Shown here: positions 35,393 to 45,800 of the stretch, in pieces
Position numbering within the stretch: position 1 is the stretch's first letter
How the letters are laid out: every line of letters starts with the position of its first letter
Assembly (NCBI RefSeq): GCF_001442615.1
Contig: NZ_LMXN01000004.1
Span: 186,001 to 250,000, forward strand
Direction of reading: 5' to 3'
DNA length: 64,000 bases
Origin: Algoriphagus resistens
Lineage (GTDB): Bacteria > Bacteroidota > Bacteroidia > Cytophagales > Cyclobacteriaceae
The notes under the pieces: generated by a model
Seen by the model: the letters and a program-made list of their open reading frames with translations, nothing else
What the model was told of the DNA's origin: nothing
Database searches by the model: none
Program-made: the position numbers and the translations under genes

Positions 35393-37063
35393 TTATTTTA
35401 ATTTTACTTTTCCTTCACTTCCTTTTGAAATAGAAACCTGCGAGGCATCAGCAAAGTCTTTTTTATCCAATTGCACATTACTTGACCTACCCAAAACTTT
35501 GACAGCCGGTTCATCCTTGGTTTCATACGCAAACTGCTCTACGTTCACATTCTGACTGTTATAAATGGTCAATGGTGTACCGTCTGTACCGAGTACTCTC
35601 ACATTGATCAGTTCCAGCCCATCCGTGTCTATAGCCGTAATTCCCTTCTTCGCTTCCAAAATAGCATTTTCCAAGCGTACATTTTCGAGTTGCATCTCGG
35701 GCAAGCCCATGAAAAAAGCAGCAACTTCAGAATCTGTCACTGTGATATTCTTCATAAAAATATTTCTGAAAACCGGTGTTTCTTCCGTCACAGGTACCAA
35801 GTCCTCTTGTCTCGCCTCATCTTCTGCACTTTGATCTTCTTCAATCACCGGACTGTTACCGGTGTAAAACATGTTGAACCCAATCGCCTCAGTAGGAATC
35901 CCCACCATATCGATATCCGAAATCCAAATGTTTTCAACCACTCCCCCACGGCCTCGGGTACTTTTGAATCTTAACCCAATATCAGTTCCGATGAACGTAC
36001 AACCAGAAACATGAATGTTGCGGACCCCGCTGGACATTTCACTACCAATGGTCACACCACCATGTCCGTGATATACCACGTTATTTTTGATGATCACATT
36101 TTCTGTAGGGATTGCCCGGTCTCTCCCGTCTTTGTCTTTGCCAGACTTGATACAAATTGCATCATCCCCCACATCAAATGTATTATTGTAAATCAACGCA
36201 TTCTTGCAGGATTCCAAATCAAGACCGTCCCCATTCTGCGAGAACCATGGATTGCGGACATTCAGATTACGGATGATTACATCTTCGCTCATAAGCGGAT
36301 GAATATTCCAGGCAGGAGAATTCTGGAAAGTAGGCCCATCCAATAATACACGCTTGCTTTTCCGAATACTGACCATCACTGGACGAAGGAAATCCTTCAT
36401 CTTCTCCAACTCTTTTGGATCTGTAATATCAGGAACATTGAAACTCGAAGCTGCATTGTGACCATTCAGGTAAGATTGAGTTGGAAACCAATTGGTTCCT
36501 TCCACGATCCCGCCCGAATTGACCAGATTCTTCCATTGCGATTCGGTCATCTTTCCTTTCTTCACAGCTCTCCAGACTTCACCGCTGCCATCGATTGTTC
36601 CATTGCCTGTGATGGCAACGTTCTCCACTTGATGTGCATTGATAGGAGATTGACAGCGGATGGTGCTCAGACCTTCAAAACTTGTTTCGATCAGTGGGTA
36701 ATCATCTTTATCCTTGCTGAACCTAATCAATGCCCCATCCTCCAGGTGAAGGTTTACATTGCTCAAAAGCGTGATTGGGCCAGTAAGCCATACGCCTCTA
36801 GGTACAATTACTTTTCCCCCGCCAGCTTTATTTACCGCTTCAATGGCAGTTTTGAATGCTTCAGAGTTTTTAGTCAAGCCATCTCCTACAGCACCATATT
36901 CAAGGATGCTTTTTTCAAAATTTGGAAAGCTCGTTTCCTTTACCTTAGGCATATCGAATTCCATACCCTCATAGATGGTTTCCAAAGTTTGCTGCGCAAA
37001 AGCATAAGTAGTACTTAGCGCAAGTACCAGTAAGAGCTTAAATTTTAATAAAATCAATTTCAT
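35393..37063 (-). CDS. GH28 polygalacturonase-like glycoside hydrolase
   Basis: 556 residues with a signal peptide ending near AFAQ. The right-handed beta-helix has family-28 catalytic blocks NGDGLD (277-282, Asp279 and Asp282), GDDAICIKSG (Asp300/Asp301), GHGGVTIGS (His334) and RFKSTRGRGG (Arg365, Lys367). The enzyme hydrolyses galacturonic-acid linkages in pectin or rhamnogalacturonan. It has no lipobox, so it is probably periplasmic. It is packed with the acetylesterase gene downstream. Confidence 0.93.
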   Translation of the reverse strand: MKLILLKFKLLLVLALSTTYAFAQQTLETIYEGMEFDMPKVKETSFPNFEKSILEYGAVGDGLTKNSEAFKTAIEAVNKAGGGKVIVPRGVWLTGPITLLSNVNLHLEDGALIRFSKDKDDYPLIETSFEGLSTIRCQSPINAHQVENVAITGNGTIDGSGEVWRAVKKGKMTESQWKNLVNSGGIVEGTNWFPTQSYLNGHNAASSFNVPDITDPKELEKMKDFLRPVMVSIRKSKRVLLDGPTFQNSPAWNIHPLMSEDVIIRNLNVRNPWFSQNGDGLDLESCKNALIYNNTFDVGDDAICIKSGKDKDGRDRAIPTENVIIKNNVVYHGHGGVTIGSEMSSGVRNIHVSGCTFIGTDIGLRFKSTRGRGGVVENIWISDIDMVGIPTEAIGFNMFYTGNSPVIEEDQSAEDEARQEDLVPVTEETPVFRNIFMKNITVTDSEVAAFFMGLPEMQLENVRLENAILEAKKGITAIDTDGLELINVRVLGTDGTPLTIYNSQNVNVEQFAYETKDEPAVKVLGRSSNVQLDKKDFADASQVSISKGSEGKVKLK

Positions 37064-37180
37064 ATTTTGGATTGTTATAACACTATCTTAATTTTTTATC
37101 AACCTCAGAAAAATACTTTTGAAAGTACTTTAAAGATCGGCCTTGGACTTTGGACCGTCATCAGCAGTCGATTATTCAGG

Positions 37181-38806
37181 TTACTTCTCGAACCTAAACC
37201 AGTCTATATCTGCAAATCCACTATCATTAGTCTGGCTATTTCTAATTGCGAAAAGCCCAACTTTGGCTCCTATCCATTTTCCTGGAACTGCAGTAAAGGT
37301 TTCTTTGATCTCTTCAAATTTTTCTCCGTCTCTGGAGTAGGAGAAAGTACAAATACCTCCTTTGCTTACCTTCACCCGTAACTGGATAGCATTGGCATCC
37401 AGCTTGACGATTTCCCTTTTGACTTCAGCTTTGCCATGTTCTGCATCAATACAGGTTACGTAATTCAGTGAAAGTCCATTATCTGTACTTTCTAATCCCA
37501 AATACGCGTAGCTCATTCCCATCACGATCAAGCCTACTTGTTCATTCTTAAGCTTTGGGCTTGGATGAAATTCTAGAGAAGTGGTGGTCGTAAATTCTGC
37601 AGCAGCAAATTTCTGCAGCAGCAAATTTGGAGCATCCCAAAGGTTATTGGCATCTTCTTGAAGCTGTGTGGTGAATAATCTCAATTTACTTTTTGCTGGA
37701 TGAGCAAAAGCCCAAGTTGCCTGCGGATTTGCTTGCCACTGCCATTGTAATCCAATATCATTTCCATCAAACTCATCTGAATCTGCTGGTGTTGCAATTG
37801 TCTGCTCCTGCTTCACCGCTGGTTTTTTATAGTTCAATACAGGTTGGCCTGTACCATCTCCATCTGGATCTTCACCCATTGTCGGCCAGTCATTCTCCCA
37901 AGCCATAGGCTGCAGATGCGTGATCCTGCCATAGGCATCCGCATCCTGAAAATGCACAAACCAATCCTCGCCCATCCCTGTATCAACCCAAGCTCCCTGA
38001 TGTGGGCCATTGATCGGGGTACTTCCCTGCGCCAGTGAGATATGTTCTTCATAAGGCCCGTAAGGATTCCTGGATCTGAGGATCAGCTGCCAGCCTGTTG
38101 ACACTCCGCCTGCGGGAGCAAAAATATAGTAGTAGCCATTTCGCTTGTAAAACTTCGTGCCTTCCACAGTAGGATGCGCATCATGTCCGTCAAAAACCAG
38201 TTTACCTACCCCGGTAGTCTTAGTGCCTTCCCAATTCATCGGCTTTACCACCAAAACGCTTTTTATTCCGGCCCTGCTTCCCGCATAGGCATGGGATAAG
38301 TACGCTTTACCATCTTCATCCCACAGTGGACATGGATCGATCAAACCTTTGCCCTCTTCTACTAAAACAGGATCATCCCAAACGCCAAGTGGATCCCTGG
38401 CTTTCACCCTATAAATCCCAAAATCAGGGTCACCCCAATAAATGTAGAACTCACCTTCGTGATATCGGAAAGACGGAGCCCAAACACCATTTCCATGCTG
38501 TGGCTTAGAAAAATGGTCAATAGGAACTTGTCTTTGCAATGCATAATTTACCAGAGTCCAATTCACCAAATCCTTGGAATGCAGGATAGGCAAACCTGGA
38601 ACGGCATTGAATGACGAGGCGGTCATGTAGAAGTCCTCTCCCACTCGCACGATGTCTGGATCAGAATAATCTGCATGCAGAATCGGATTGATGTAAGTTC
38701 CATCGCCTTGGTCAGCTACCCAGACTTTAGACACTTTGGTTTTCTGTGCAAAGGCGGAGCTTGTCGCAGCGAATATTACAATTATACTATATACTAATCT
38801 TCTCAC
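37181..38806 (-). CDS. GH43 glycoside hydrolase with C-terminal beta-sandwich
   Basis: 541 residues from GTG 38806: the nearest in-frame stop is only six codons upstream and no ATG lies between, and MRRLVYSIIVIFAATSSAFAQ is a signal peptide. The five-bladed propeller has catalytic Asp49 (YSDPDIV), Asp157 (LIDPCPL) and Glu215 (TVEGTKFY). After about residue 350 a concanavalin-like beta-xylosidase C-terminal domain follows. Likely substrates are arabinose or xylose side chains of pectin. It begins 11 bases after the upstream CE8 stop. Confidence 0.92.
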   Translation of the reverse strand: MRRLVYSIIVIFAATSSAFAQKTKVSKVWVADQGDGTYINPILHADYSDPDIVRVGEDFYMTASSFNAVPGLPILHSKDLVNWTLVNYALQRQVPIDHFSKPQHGNGVWAPSFRYHEGEFYIYWGDPDFGIYRVKARDPLGVWDDPVLVEEGKGLIDPCPLWDEDGKAYLSHAYAGSRAGIKSVLVVKPMNWEGTKTTGVGKLVFDGHDAHPTVEGTKFYKRNGYYYIFAPAGGVSTGWQLILRSRNPYGPYEEHISLAQGSTPINGPHQGAWVDTGMGEDWFVHFQDADAYGRITHLQPMAWENDWPTMGEDPDGDGTGQPVLNYKKPAVKQEQTIATPADSDEFDGNDIGLQWQWQANPQATWAFAHPAKSKLRLFTTQLQEDANNLWDAPNLLLQKFAAAEFTTTTSLEFHPSPKLKNEQVGLIVMGMSYAYLGLESTDNGLSLNYVTCIDAEHGKAEVKREIVKLDANAIQLRVKVSKGGICTFSYSRDGEKFEEIKETFTAVPGKWIGAKVGLFAIRNSQTNDSGFADIDWFRFEK

Positions 38807-38817
38807 TAAATCTCTTT

Positions 38818-39792
38818 TTATTGATTACTTCTATTCTTGGGGTTCCATCCATCTTCTCCTGCCAAAACTGCTTCTACAGTATAGCTTGCCGCTTCCTGTT
38901 CAGTCAATTGATGAGACCAGGAAACCCGCTCAGATATAGTAGCACCTGGGCCTGAGGAACCGTATTCTGCATAGAATGCTGTTTTCTCTGCATTTGGCTT
39001 ATTCCAGTTGTGCCATCCTTCAGGTTTGATGTGCGCTCCCATTTCTGTATTGATGAAAACGGTCTGCGCATAATCACGCCAAGGTCTTCCTAGATAAGCG
39101 GATGCATTTTCCCCTTCACCAGTCAGCTTGCAATTGATAAAAACAAATCCGAATTCTGTTTCCTTTTCTGTGGAAGCGGCGGTCACATAACTTCCACCTT
39201 TTTTGGAGAAAATCTCGCAGTTCTCAAACACTGCCGTGGACCAGCCGAAGATAAAATCAACAGTTCCCTCGATATAGCAGTCCTTATAATATTGTCTGCT
39301 TCTGTCTCCATGTGGATAAAGCGTATCCTGAAACCCCAGGAATCTACATTGCTCAAACATTACCTTATCACCATCCACCCGAACAGCCACAGCCTGACCT
39401 ACTGGTCCAGCTGAATTCTCAAATGTGATGTTCTTGGCATAGAATCCATCTCCGAAGACGAAAAAACTCGTGGAACCGGTGGTTCCCATTTCCTCCCCGA
39501 ACTTGTTTTTCTTTTGGGCAAAGTCATCGTGAGTCACTAGGGTACTTCCGGCATCTTCACCGATCAGTGAAACATTTGTTTTGGAAGCCGCCAACACCAA
39601 TTTCTCCTTATAGACGCCTGGCTTAAGAAGGATCTTGGTTTCGTTTTTCCTGAAATCAGGTACCGCATCGAAAGCCTCCTGAACAGTATGGAAATCACCA
39701 GAACCATCTTTAGCTACGACAAAGTCAAATTCCTGTGCAGAAAGGAATCCATTTAGAACAAATGTTAAAATATAGAGGAATGATTTTCTCAT
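38818..39792 (-). CDS. Pectin methylesterase (CE8)
   Basis: 324 residues with a signal peptide ending at LSAQ. It is a single CE8 beta-helix: GQAVAV (Gln133), GFQDT (Asp156), GTVDFIFG (Asp179) and YLGRPW (Arg236, Trp238). It de-esterifies methylated homogalacturonan so lyases and GH28 can act. It is similar in sequence to the CE8 half of 31750-33645 but has no hydrolase module. Cotranscribed with the GH105 gene two bases upstream and GH43 downstream. Confidence 0.94.
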   Translation of the reverse strand: MRKSFLYILTFVLNGFLSAQEFDFVVAKDGSGDFHTVQEAFDAVPDFRKNETKILLKPGVYKEKLVLAASKTNVSLIGEDAGSTLVTHDDFAQKKNKFGEEMGTTGSTSFFVFGDGFYAKNITFENSAGPVGQAVAVRVDGDKVMFEQCRFLGFQDTLYPHGDRSRQYYKDCYIEGTVDFIFGWSTAVFENCEIFSKKGGSYVTAASTEKETEFGFVFINCKLTGEGENASAYLGRPWRDYAQTVFINTEMGAHIKPEGWHNWNKPNAEKTAFYAEYGSSGPGATISERVSWSHQLTEQEAASYTVEAVLAGEDGWNPKNRSNQ

Positions 39793-39794
39793 AA

Positions 39795-41018
39795 TTACTT
39801 AGCGAGTTTTTCGTATTGCAAAGAGGCCAGAATAAATGGCCCAACGCCTTTGGGGTCGTTCACCCGTATCACTTCACCAATGTAATATTCATAGGAACCA
39901 TCACGGTATGGGTTTCCGCCAAGACCAGCCACTCCGCATACATTGGTCAGGCTGATTCCTCCATCTGCATCTTCGCGTACAAATTCAGTCAACATTCCTT
40001 CGTAAGCTATTTTCCCTGCGGCCAAGTCATCCTGATCCAGGTAGCCTTTTTCCGCACCTTTCAGCAAGAAGTAAGTAAACATACCCGTGGCAGAGGATTC
40101 GAGGTAATTACCTTCACGTGAACCTTGGTCCACCACTTGATACCATACACCTTCTTTGGACTGATAGCGTTGGATACCTTTTGCCAGTTTTTGGGCAATG
40201 GCAATGATATCACCACGTTTTGGATGATCGGCAGGAAGAAAATCCAGCACATCCACCAGGGCCATCGCAAACCAACCTATGCTTCTGCCCCAATAATTCG
40301 TAGAAAGTCCGGTCTCTGGATCCGCCCATTTCTGTTCTTTGCTTTCATCCCAGGCATGGTGAAACAGCCCCGTTTCTTTACTGTAGCCATATTTATCCAT
40401 CACAATGATCTGATTGGCCACATCATCAAAAAGTGCAGGTTCATCAAATGTGGCAGCATACTGGGCCAAAAAAGGTGATCCCATGTAAATCCCATCCAGC
40501 CACATCTGATGTGGATAGACTTTCTTATGCCAAAATCCACCTTCCTTATTTCGTGGATGATTGCGCATCTGGTCCCGCAGTTCTTCCACGGCCAACCTGT
40601 ATTTTTCCTCCCCTGATTCCGCATAAAGATTGATCAGGAATTTTCCGCCGTTCACCCGGTCAATGTTGAAGTCAGTTTTCTTGTAAGTCAGGATATTTCC
40701 TGCGCTATCCACCATAAAATCCGCGAATTTCTTGGTGTAATTGTAGAATCTTTGCTCACCTGATTGCTTCCAAACTGCCTGCATTGAAGACATGATCAAC
40801 CCGTGGGTATATTCCCATTTTGGCTTTTTATTGAAATCAAGAGTCCATCCCTCTGGATTACGGGCAATCTCGGAATCAGCCATCCAGACGGAATAGGGTT
40901 TATCTATAGCCTTCTCAGATTCTGAGTTCTCATTCTCTTGGGTTCTTTCACTGCAGGAGGCTATAGCTATAGAGATGCTACCTAGCAGCAGAGACAGTAC
41001 GAATAATTTGATTTTCAT
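39795..41018 (-). CDS. GH105 unsaturated rhamnogalacturonyl hydrolase
   Basis: 407 residues with a lipobox at Cys22 (IAIASC). The (alpha/alpha)6 barrel of the YteR/GH105 family has LDGIYMGSPFLAQYA with catalytic Asp175, and HHAWDESKEQKWADPETG, then YWGRSIGWFAMALVDVL. It removes the unsaturated galacturonyl residue left by lyases, using water addition to the double bond. The lipid anchor places it on a membrane, probably facing the periplasm. Downstream of a strong hairpin at 41049-41078. Confidence 0.92.
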   Translation of the reverse strand: MKIKLFVLSLLLGSISIAIASCSERTQENENSESEKAIDKPYSVWMADSEIARNPEGWTLDFNKKPKWEYTHGLIMSSMQAVWKQSGEQRFYNYTKKFADFMVDSAGNILTYKKTDFNIDRVNGGKFLINLYAESGEEKYRLAVEELRDQMRNHPRNKEGGFWHKKVYPHQMWLDGIYMGSPFLAQYAATFDEPALFDDVANQIIVMDKYGYSKETGLFHHAWDESKEQKWADPETGLSTNYWGRSIGWFAMALVDVLDFLPADHPKRGDIIAIAQKLAKGIQRYQSKEGVWYQVVDQGSREGNYLESSATGMFTYFLLKGAEKGYLDQDDLAAGKIAYEGMLTEFVREDADGGISLTNVCGVAGLGGNPYRDGSYEYYIGEVIRVNDPKGVGPFILASLQYEKLAK

Positions 41019-41048
41019 TATGTGGTATGCGGGAGGTTAGTTTGGGAA

Positions 41049-41078
41049 AATGGCCTTACATAACCTGGTAAGGCCATT
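41049..41078 (-). terminator. Strong hairpin between susD2 and GH105
   Basis: AATGGCCTTAC (41049-41059) and GTAAGGCCATT (41068-41078) form a perfect 11-bp stem with an 8-nt loop. On the minus strand it is followed by TTTT and then CCC. It may partly stop the SusCD transcript before the enzyme genes, or stabilise the mRNA end. Confidence 0.7.
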
Positions 41079-41099
41079 AAATATGAATCAAAGGAGTTT

Positions 41100-42782
41100 C
41101 TAGAAATATCCTTCATTTTGCGTAAACTCATCTTTATTGGTAATCGCATCCAATTGTTGCTGGGGAATTGGTCTAAGGTTATGAAATTCCTGGATATTCG
41201 GAGCGGCATCAGGATTATTAGCTCTTACGCGCTCTACCAGTTTACCGGTTCGCTTCAGGTCAAACCACCTGATTTGTTCACCCGCAAATTCCCTTGCCTT
41301 TTCGTCCAAGATCAGATCAATAGTCAAATCCCCTGCCGATACTTCCATTGCTTGCTCCTGTCCCGGAAGTGCTGCTCTTCTTCTTACGGTGTTAAAATGT
41401 TCCAATGCCTCTGAAATATTCCCTTGGTTTAGTTCTGCCTCCGCCACAATCATGTACATTTCTGCCAAGCGGATAACAAATGCGTCTCGCTTTCCCTGTT
41501 GCTGAGCAACGGTTGGACGGCTAGGGTCTAAAAACTTCCTAAGGGAAATATACCGATCCCTAACCCGTGGTGAACCGTCAGGATTAAATGTCCTGTTTCT
41601 GTCGATGACAGTATAAGGCAAAGCATCCTTCTGCGCATCAGTAAGTGCATATTTAGTTGCTAAAATAGCAGTATCCCCCTCATTTAAAGTCACCGATTTG
41701 GTATCGCCGTTACTGAGAGGCAAATCGTAAGTCCCCGGTTTATTGCTGTACCAAGCCGTCTGAAAGGTGACATCATATCGACTGTCTATTGACTCATCAA
41801 ATAAATCCAGTAAAAATGTTGTAGGCATAAATCTGGCAAATGGTCTTCCATTTTCGATATCTCGGGTCATACCCGGCAATTGGTCATAGGTCATTAAATA
41901 GAACAAGTGAGAGTTATTCCCTCCATCTCGCAGCAATATATCATCTCCGTTGGGAGCCTCAAGTTCTCTGTTGAAAATAAGGTCAGATGTGAAATTCACA
42001 ATCCATATTGCCTCTGAATTTCGCACATTATTTATATCCCACAGCTCTTCATAGGTATCCACCAATGAAAACCCATAGTCATTGATGACTTTCTGAGCTA
42101 ATCTAGATGCCTCTGCATCGTTGCCTCTGGTCAGATGCATTCTTGCAGCAAATGCTTCAGCTGCAGGTTTGGTCGCTCTACCGTATTGGTCAGGACTTTC
42201 AGTGAGGTTATCCATCGCAAACTGCAGGTCTTCGAAAATCTGGTTATAGAATTCATCCACCGAGCTTCTTTGAGCTGTAGTTTGGACGGACGTAACTTCC
42301 TCCAAAGGCAAGTGTACTCCGCCCCAAGTTTCTACAATATGCCATAGGTAAAAAGCACGCAGAAATCTTACTTCTGCCATTCTTAACATCTTTTCATTTT
42401 CAGGCAACGGTGATTCTGGGATACGTCCTATTGCTGCATTGGTAGAATTCAATGCAGAATACAGTCTGGTCCAATAGAAATTAATCTGCCCATTTTGTCC
42501 GTTTAGATCCGCATTATAGAGCGCCAGCGGGGGATTTTCCATCCCATTTGCCCGGGTAAATATATCTGTCCCCAAATCAGAAAGGGTAATCCCATGCTCC
42601 TTTCCATACCAGAATCTCATTGGGGTATAGCAGGAGTTGACCAAAGCCTCTATTCCCTCCAGTGTATTGTAATACCCGTCAGCTGTTAGGCCTGTTTTAT
42701 TGTCTTCTTCAAGAAAATCCGCACATGAAGATAATCCTAAAGTAAGACAGGTAATCAATGCTATAATTTTATAATTTTTCAT
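41100..42782 (-). CDS. susD: SusD/RagB outer-membrane lipoprotein 2
   Basis: About 560 residues from ATG 42782 (MKNYKIIALITCLTLGLSSC, lipobox); the upstream start at 42815 would overlap susC. SusD marks are TLEGIEALVNSCYTPMRFWYG, MAEVRFLRAFYLWHIVETWGGVHLP and VIRLAEMYMIVAEAELNQG, then KAREFAGEQIRWFDLKRTG. It binds sugar at the cell surface beside the second SusC. The sequence is only distantly like SusD 1, so the two pairs probably prefer different pectin fragments. Confidence 0.95.
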   Translation of the reverse strand: MKNYKIIALITCLTLGLSSCADFLEEDNKTGLTADGYYNTLEGIEALVNSCYTPMRFWYGKEHGITLSDLGTDIFTRANGMENPPLALYNADLNGQNGQINFYWTRLYSALNSTNAAIGRIPESPLPENEKMLRMAEVRFLRAFYLWHIVETWGGVHLPLEEVTSVQTTAQRSSVDEFYNQIFEDLQFAMDNLTESPDQYGRATKPAAEAFAARMHLTRGNDAEASRLAQKVINDYGFSLVDTYEELWDINNVRNSEAIWIVNFTSDLIFNRELEAPNGDDILLRDGGNNSHLFYLMTYDQLPGMTRDIENGRPFARFMPTTFLLDLFDESIDSRYDVTFQTAWYSNKPGTYDLPLSNGDTKSVTLNEGDTAILATKYALTDAQKDALPYTVIDRNRTFNPDGSPRVRDRYISLRKFLDPSRPTVAQQQGKRDAFVIRLAEMYMIVAEAELNQGNISEALEHFNTVRRRAALPGQEQAMEVSAGDLTIDLILDEKAREFAGEQIRWFDLKRTGKLVERVRANNPDAAPNIQEFHNLRPIPQQQLDAITNKDEFTQNEGYF

Positions 42783-42811
42783 TGTTTTCAAATTTTGGGT
42801 TTGGAAAAAAA

Positions 42812-45800
42812 TCAAAGTTCAATATTGACTCCGAACAGCAACTGACGTGTCATCGGAAAGCTAAGACTCCCTCCGCGCTCAGGATCGTATCCACCTAGGT
42901 CGCTCCATACAAAATAGTTTTTGGCAGTGGCATATACACGCACCCGGGAAATAGATAGATTGTCTAACAAGTTCTGAGGCAGGTTATAGCCTAAGGTGAT
43001 ATCCCTTACTTTCACAAAAGACCCATCTGCATAGCGTAAGGTTGAGAAATACCTGGCATTGCCGGTACTTGTACCCGCATTCGGCCTAGGATAAGCATTG
43101 GTGGGATTTTCAGGAGTCCAATAATCTACTCTTGGCCCATTTTCACGCGCATCTATTTTATAAGATCCATTGGCTTCGCTCACAATCATATTCCCCTGGC
43201 GTGCAAATACAAATACACTTAGATCAAATCCTTTATAAGACACTCTATTATTAACACCCAGATTGAATTTAGGGACATTACTTCCCAAAATAGTTCTGTC
43301 ATCAGGAGTAATAATACCATCTCCATTCTGGTCTTTCACCTTGATTTCCCCTACTTGTTGTTGGTTCTCCAATGCCTGATCTTCTTCTCCCAACTGCCAA
43401 ATGCCGATTTTTTCATAATCAAAATGAGAGGAGATAGGATAACCCACGAACCAACCGTTTGCCAAATCACGGTCTCCTTCTACCAGCTCAACTATTTCTT
43501 CTTTATTGTGGGTAAAAGTAAAATCAGTGTTCCATTGGAATCCATTCGGCTGATCAATGTTAACCGTACTCAGCAAAACCTCAACTCCTCGGTTCCGGGT
43601 CTTTCCAATGTTATCCCAGGAACTGGTAAATCCGGAAGTGGCCGGAACAGCCCGTTCGATCAACAGGTCACTGGTGATCTGCTCATAGATATCCACAGAA
43701 CCGGTAAGTCTGTTATTAAAGAGACCAAAGTCAATCCCGAAATTGAGACTGGCTGTTTCTTCCCATCCAAGAGAAGCAGCTATCAACGACGGATAATACC
43801 CAAAAGCGGCAGACTCCGAAGTACCTTCATCCCATGCATAGGTACTCTTACTCAAACCACCCAAGGTCTGATATGGAGACACTGCTGAATTTCCTGAAAT
43901 ACCATAACTCAACCTGAGTTTCAGTTCACTGACAGTGGAATTATTAACTAAGAATCCTTCTTCTTTGGCTATCCAAGAAACCGCAGCAGAAGGGAAAAAG
44001 CCCCACTTATTGTCTTCTGCCAAAACAGATGATCCATCAGCTCTCAATACCCCATTGAAGATGTACTTATTTTTGAACTTATAATTCACCCTGGTGAAAA
44101 ATGAGGCCAAGGAAGTCTCTACCAGTGAGCTATTGATACGGATGCCATCCTGGGCAGCTCCAAGATTGTAGAATAGCATAGTAGGTGAGAGCAGGTCTAG
44201 TCCTTCTGCAAAATATTGTTCGTTACGGGTAGCCCACATACTCTGCCCCAACAATACCTGAAAATCATGATCATCGCTCGCTTTGGAGTAGGTAGCAAAA
44301 TTTTCCCAGGTAATTCTGGAAGCCATAGTATTAGTAGCTCTGGCTACTGTCCGTCCATCAGGGCCTACATCTATAGTATTTTCTCCCATAAACACTCCCC
44401 TACGTGAATTGCTATTATCCAAGCCTAGTCTTGAGGTAAAATTAATTGACTTGATCGGAGTCCATTCCAAGCTTACATTTCCAAAGAATCTTCTATTTAT
44501 TTCATTGTCGGTATAATTTCCCGGAATCTGATCATTGAGTGGATTGACGGTGGTTCCATCTCCCAAGGGAAGTAGAATTATTTCACCATTTTCATCGTAG
44601 GCAGGTCCAAGCGGGCTGATTTTATTTGCCCAGTTGAGAGGATCTCTCCTTCTATCCTGGTCCCGCAGTGTGTACATTATATTGGTGGACAATTTAAGTT
44701 TATCACTTGCCTTATAGTCCACCGCCATTCTTCCGCTGTATCTTTTGAGTTCATCATTTTCAAATAAACTCTGCTCGTCAAAATACTCCATTGAAAAGTA
44801 GTAATTCACCTTCTCATCGGCTCCTGCTACGCTCACCTGGTAGTTTTGCTGAGCACCAGTACCGATCACTTCATTTGCCCAGTCAGAATAAACCCCGTTC
44901 CTGAAATTTTCCAGTTGCTGGGGAACAAAAATATTCCCATCGTCCTCAGGGCTACTCCATTCACCCACAGTTCTTCTGGACTCCCTTCTAAAATCCACCC
45001 ACTCAGGTCCGGTCATAATGTAGTCGTACCCTTCCAATGTCTGTGTACTGTAATAGCTGTTTATTGAAACTTTCGGTTTACCTTGAGTACCTCGCTTTGT
45101 GGTGATAAGAATTACACCATTAGCGCCCAGTGTACCGTATATAGCAGTAGAGGCCGCATCTTTGAGTACTTCGATAGAAGCTATATCATTGGGATTTACA
45201 TCCAGTGTACTTCCATAAATAATTCCATCCACCAATACCAGAGGATTATTCCCCGCATTCAATGATCGGTTTCCTCTCAGTCGGATATTCAGGCCAGCTC
45301 CCGCTTGTCCACTGGATTTGGTAAGGTCAAGTCCAGGTACCTTTCCCTGCATTACTTCTAGAGCGTTCGTCACAGGTATGGCCGTTAAATCCTCATTTCT
45401 AACAGATACAACAGAGCCAGTCAGATCTGATTTCTTCACTGTTCCATACCCTACTACCACGACTTCTCCAAGATCTTGCATATCTAAAGCGAGTTCCAGG
45501 TTGATCTGACTACGATTTTCTACAGCGATCTCCTGAGACACAAAACCAATAAAGGAAAAGACTAGCGTAGCTGGTCCTTCTGGAAGATTAATCTCATATT
45601 CTCCATTTAAGTCAGTCGTGGTTCCCTGTGTTGTCCCTTTTAGAATAACTGATACCCCAGGGAGCCCCTCCGTGTCTTCGATGGAGGTAACTTTTCCAGA
45701 AACTGTCCTTGTTTGGGCGTATGCAATCGATTGTGCAACGATGAAAAAAAATAGGGTCATAATCAGCCGAAAACGATCACCTTCTATTAATTTCAATAAG

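Noticed and set aside
37596..37629. Two copies of TTCTGCAGCAGCAAATTT overlapping by two bases, a possible 16-bp tandem duplication in the GH43 gene
   Set aside because: The reading gives LLLQKFAAAEF, which fits the usual sequence of these proteins (NLLLQKF followed by a short Ala/Pro segment). A 16-base insertion would have broken the frame, so the repeat looks like coincidence of Ala and Leu codons.
41049..41078. Hairpin as an insertion-sequence end
   Set aside because: No transposase, target duplication or matching second end is nearby. The place between two genes on one strand fits an RNA hairpin better.
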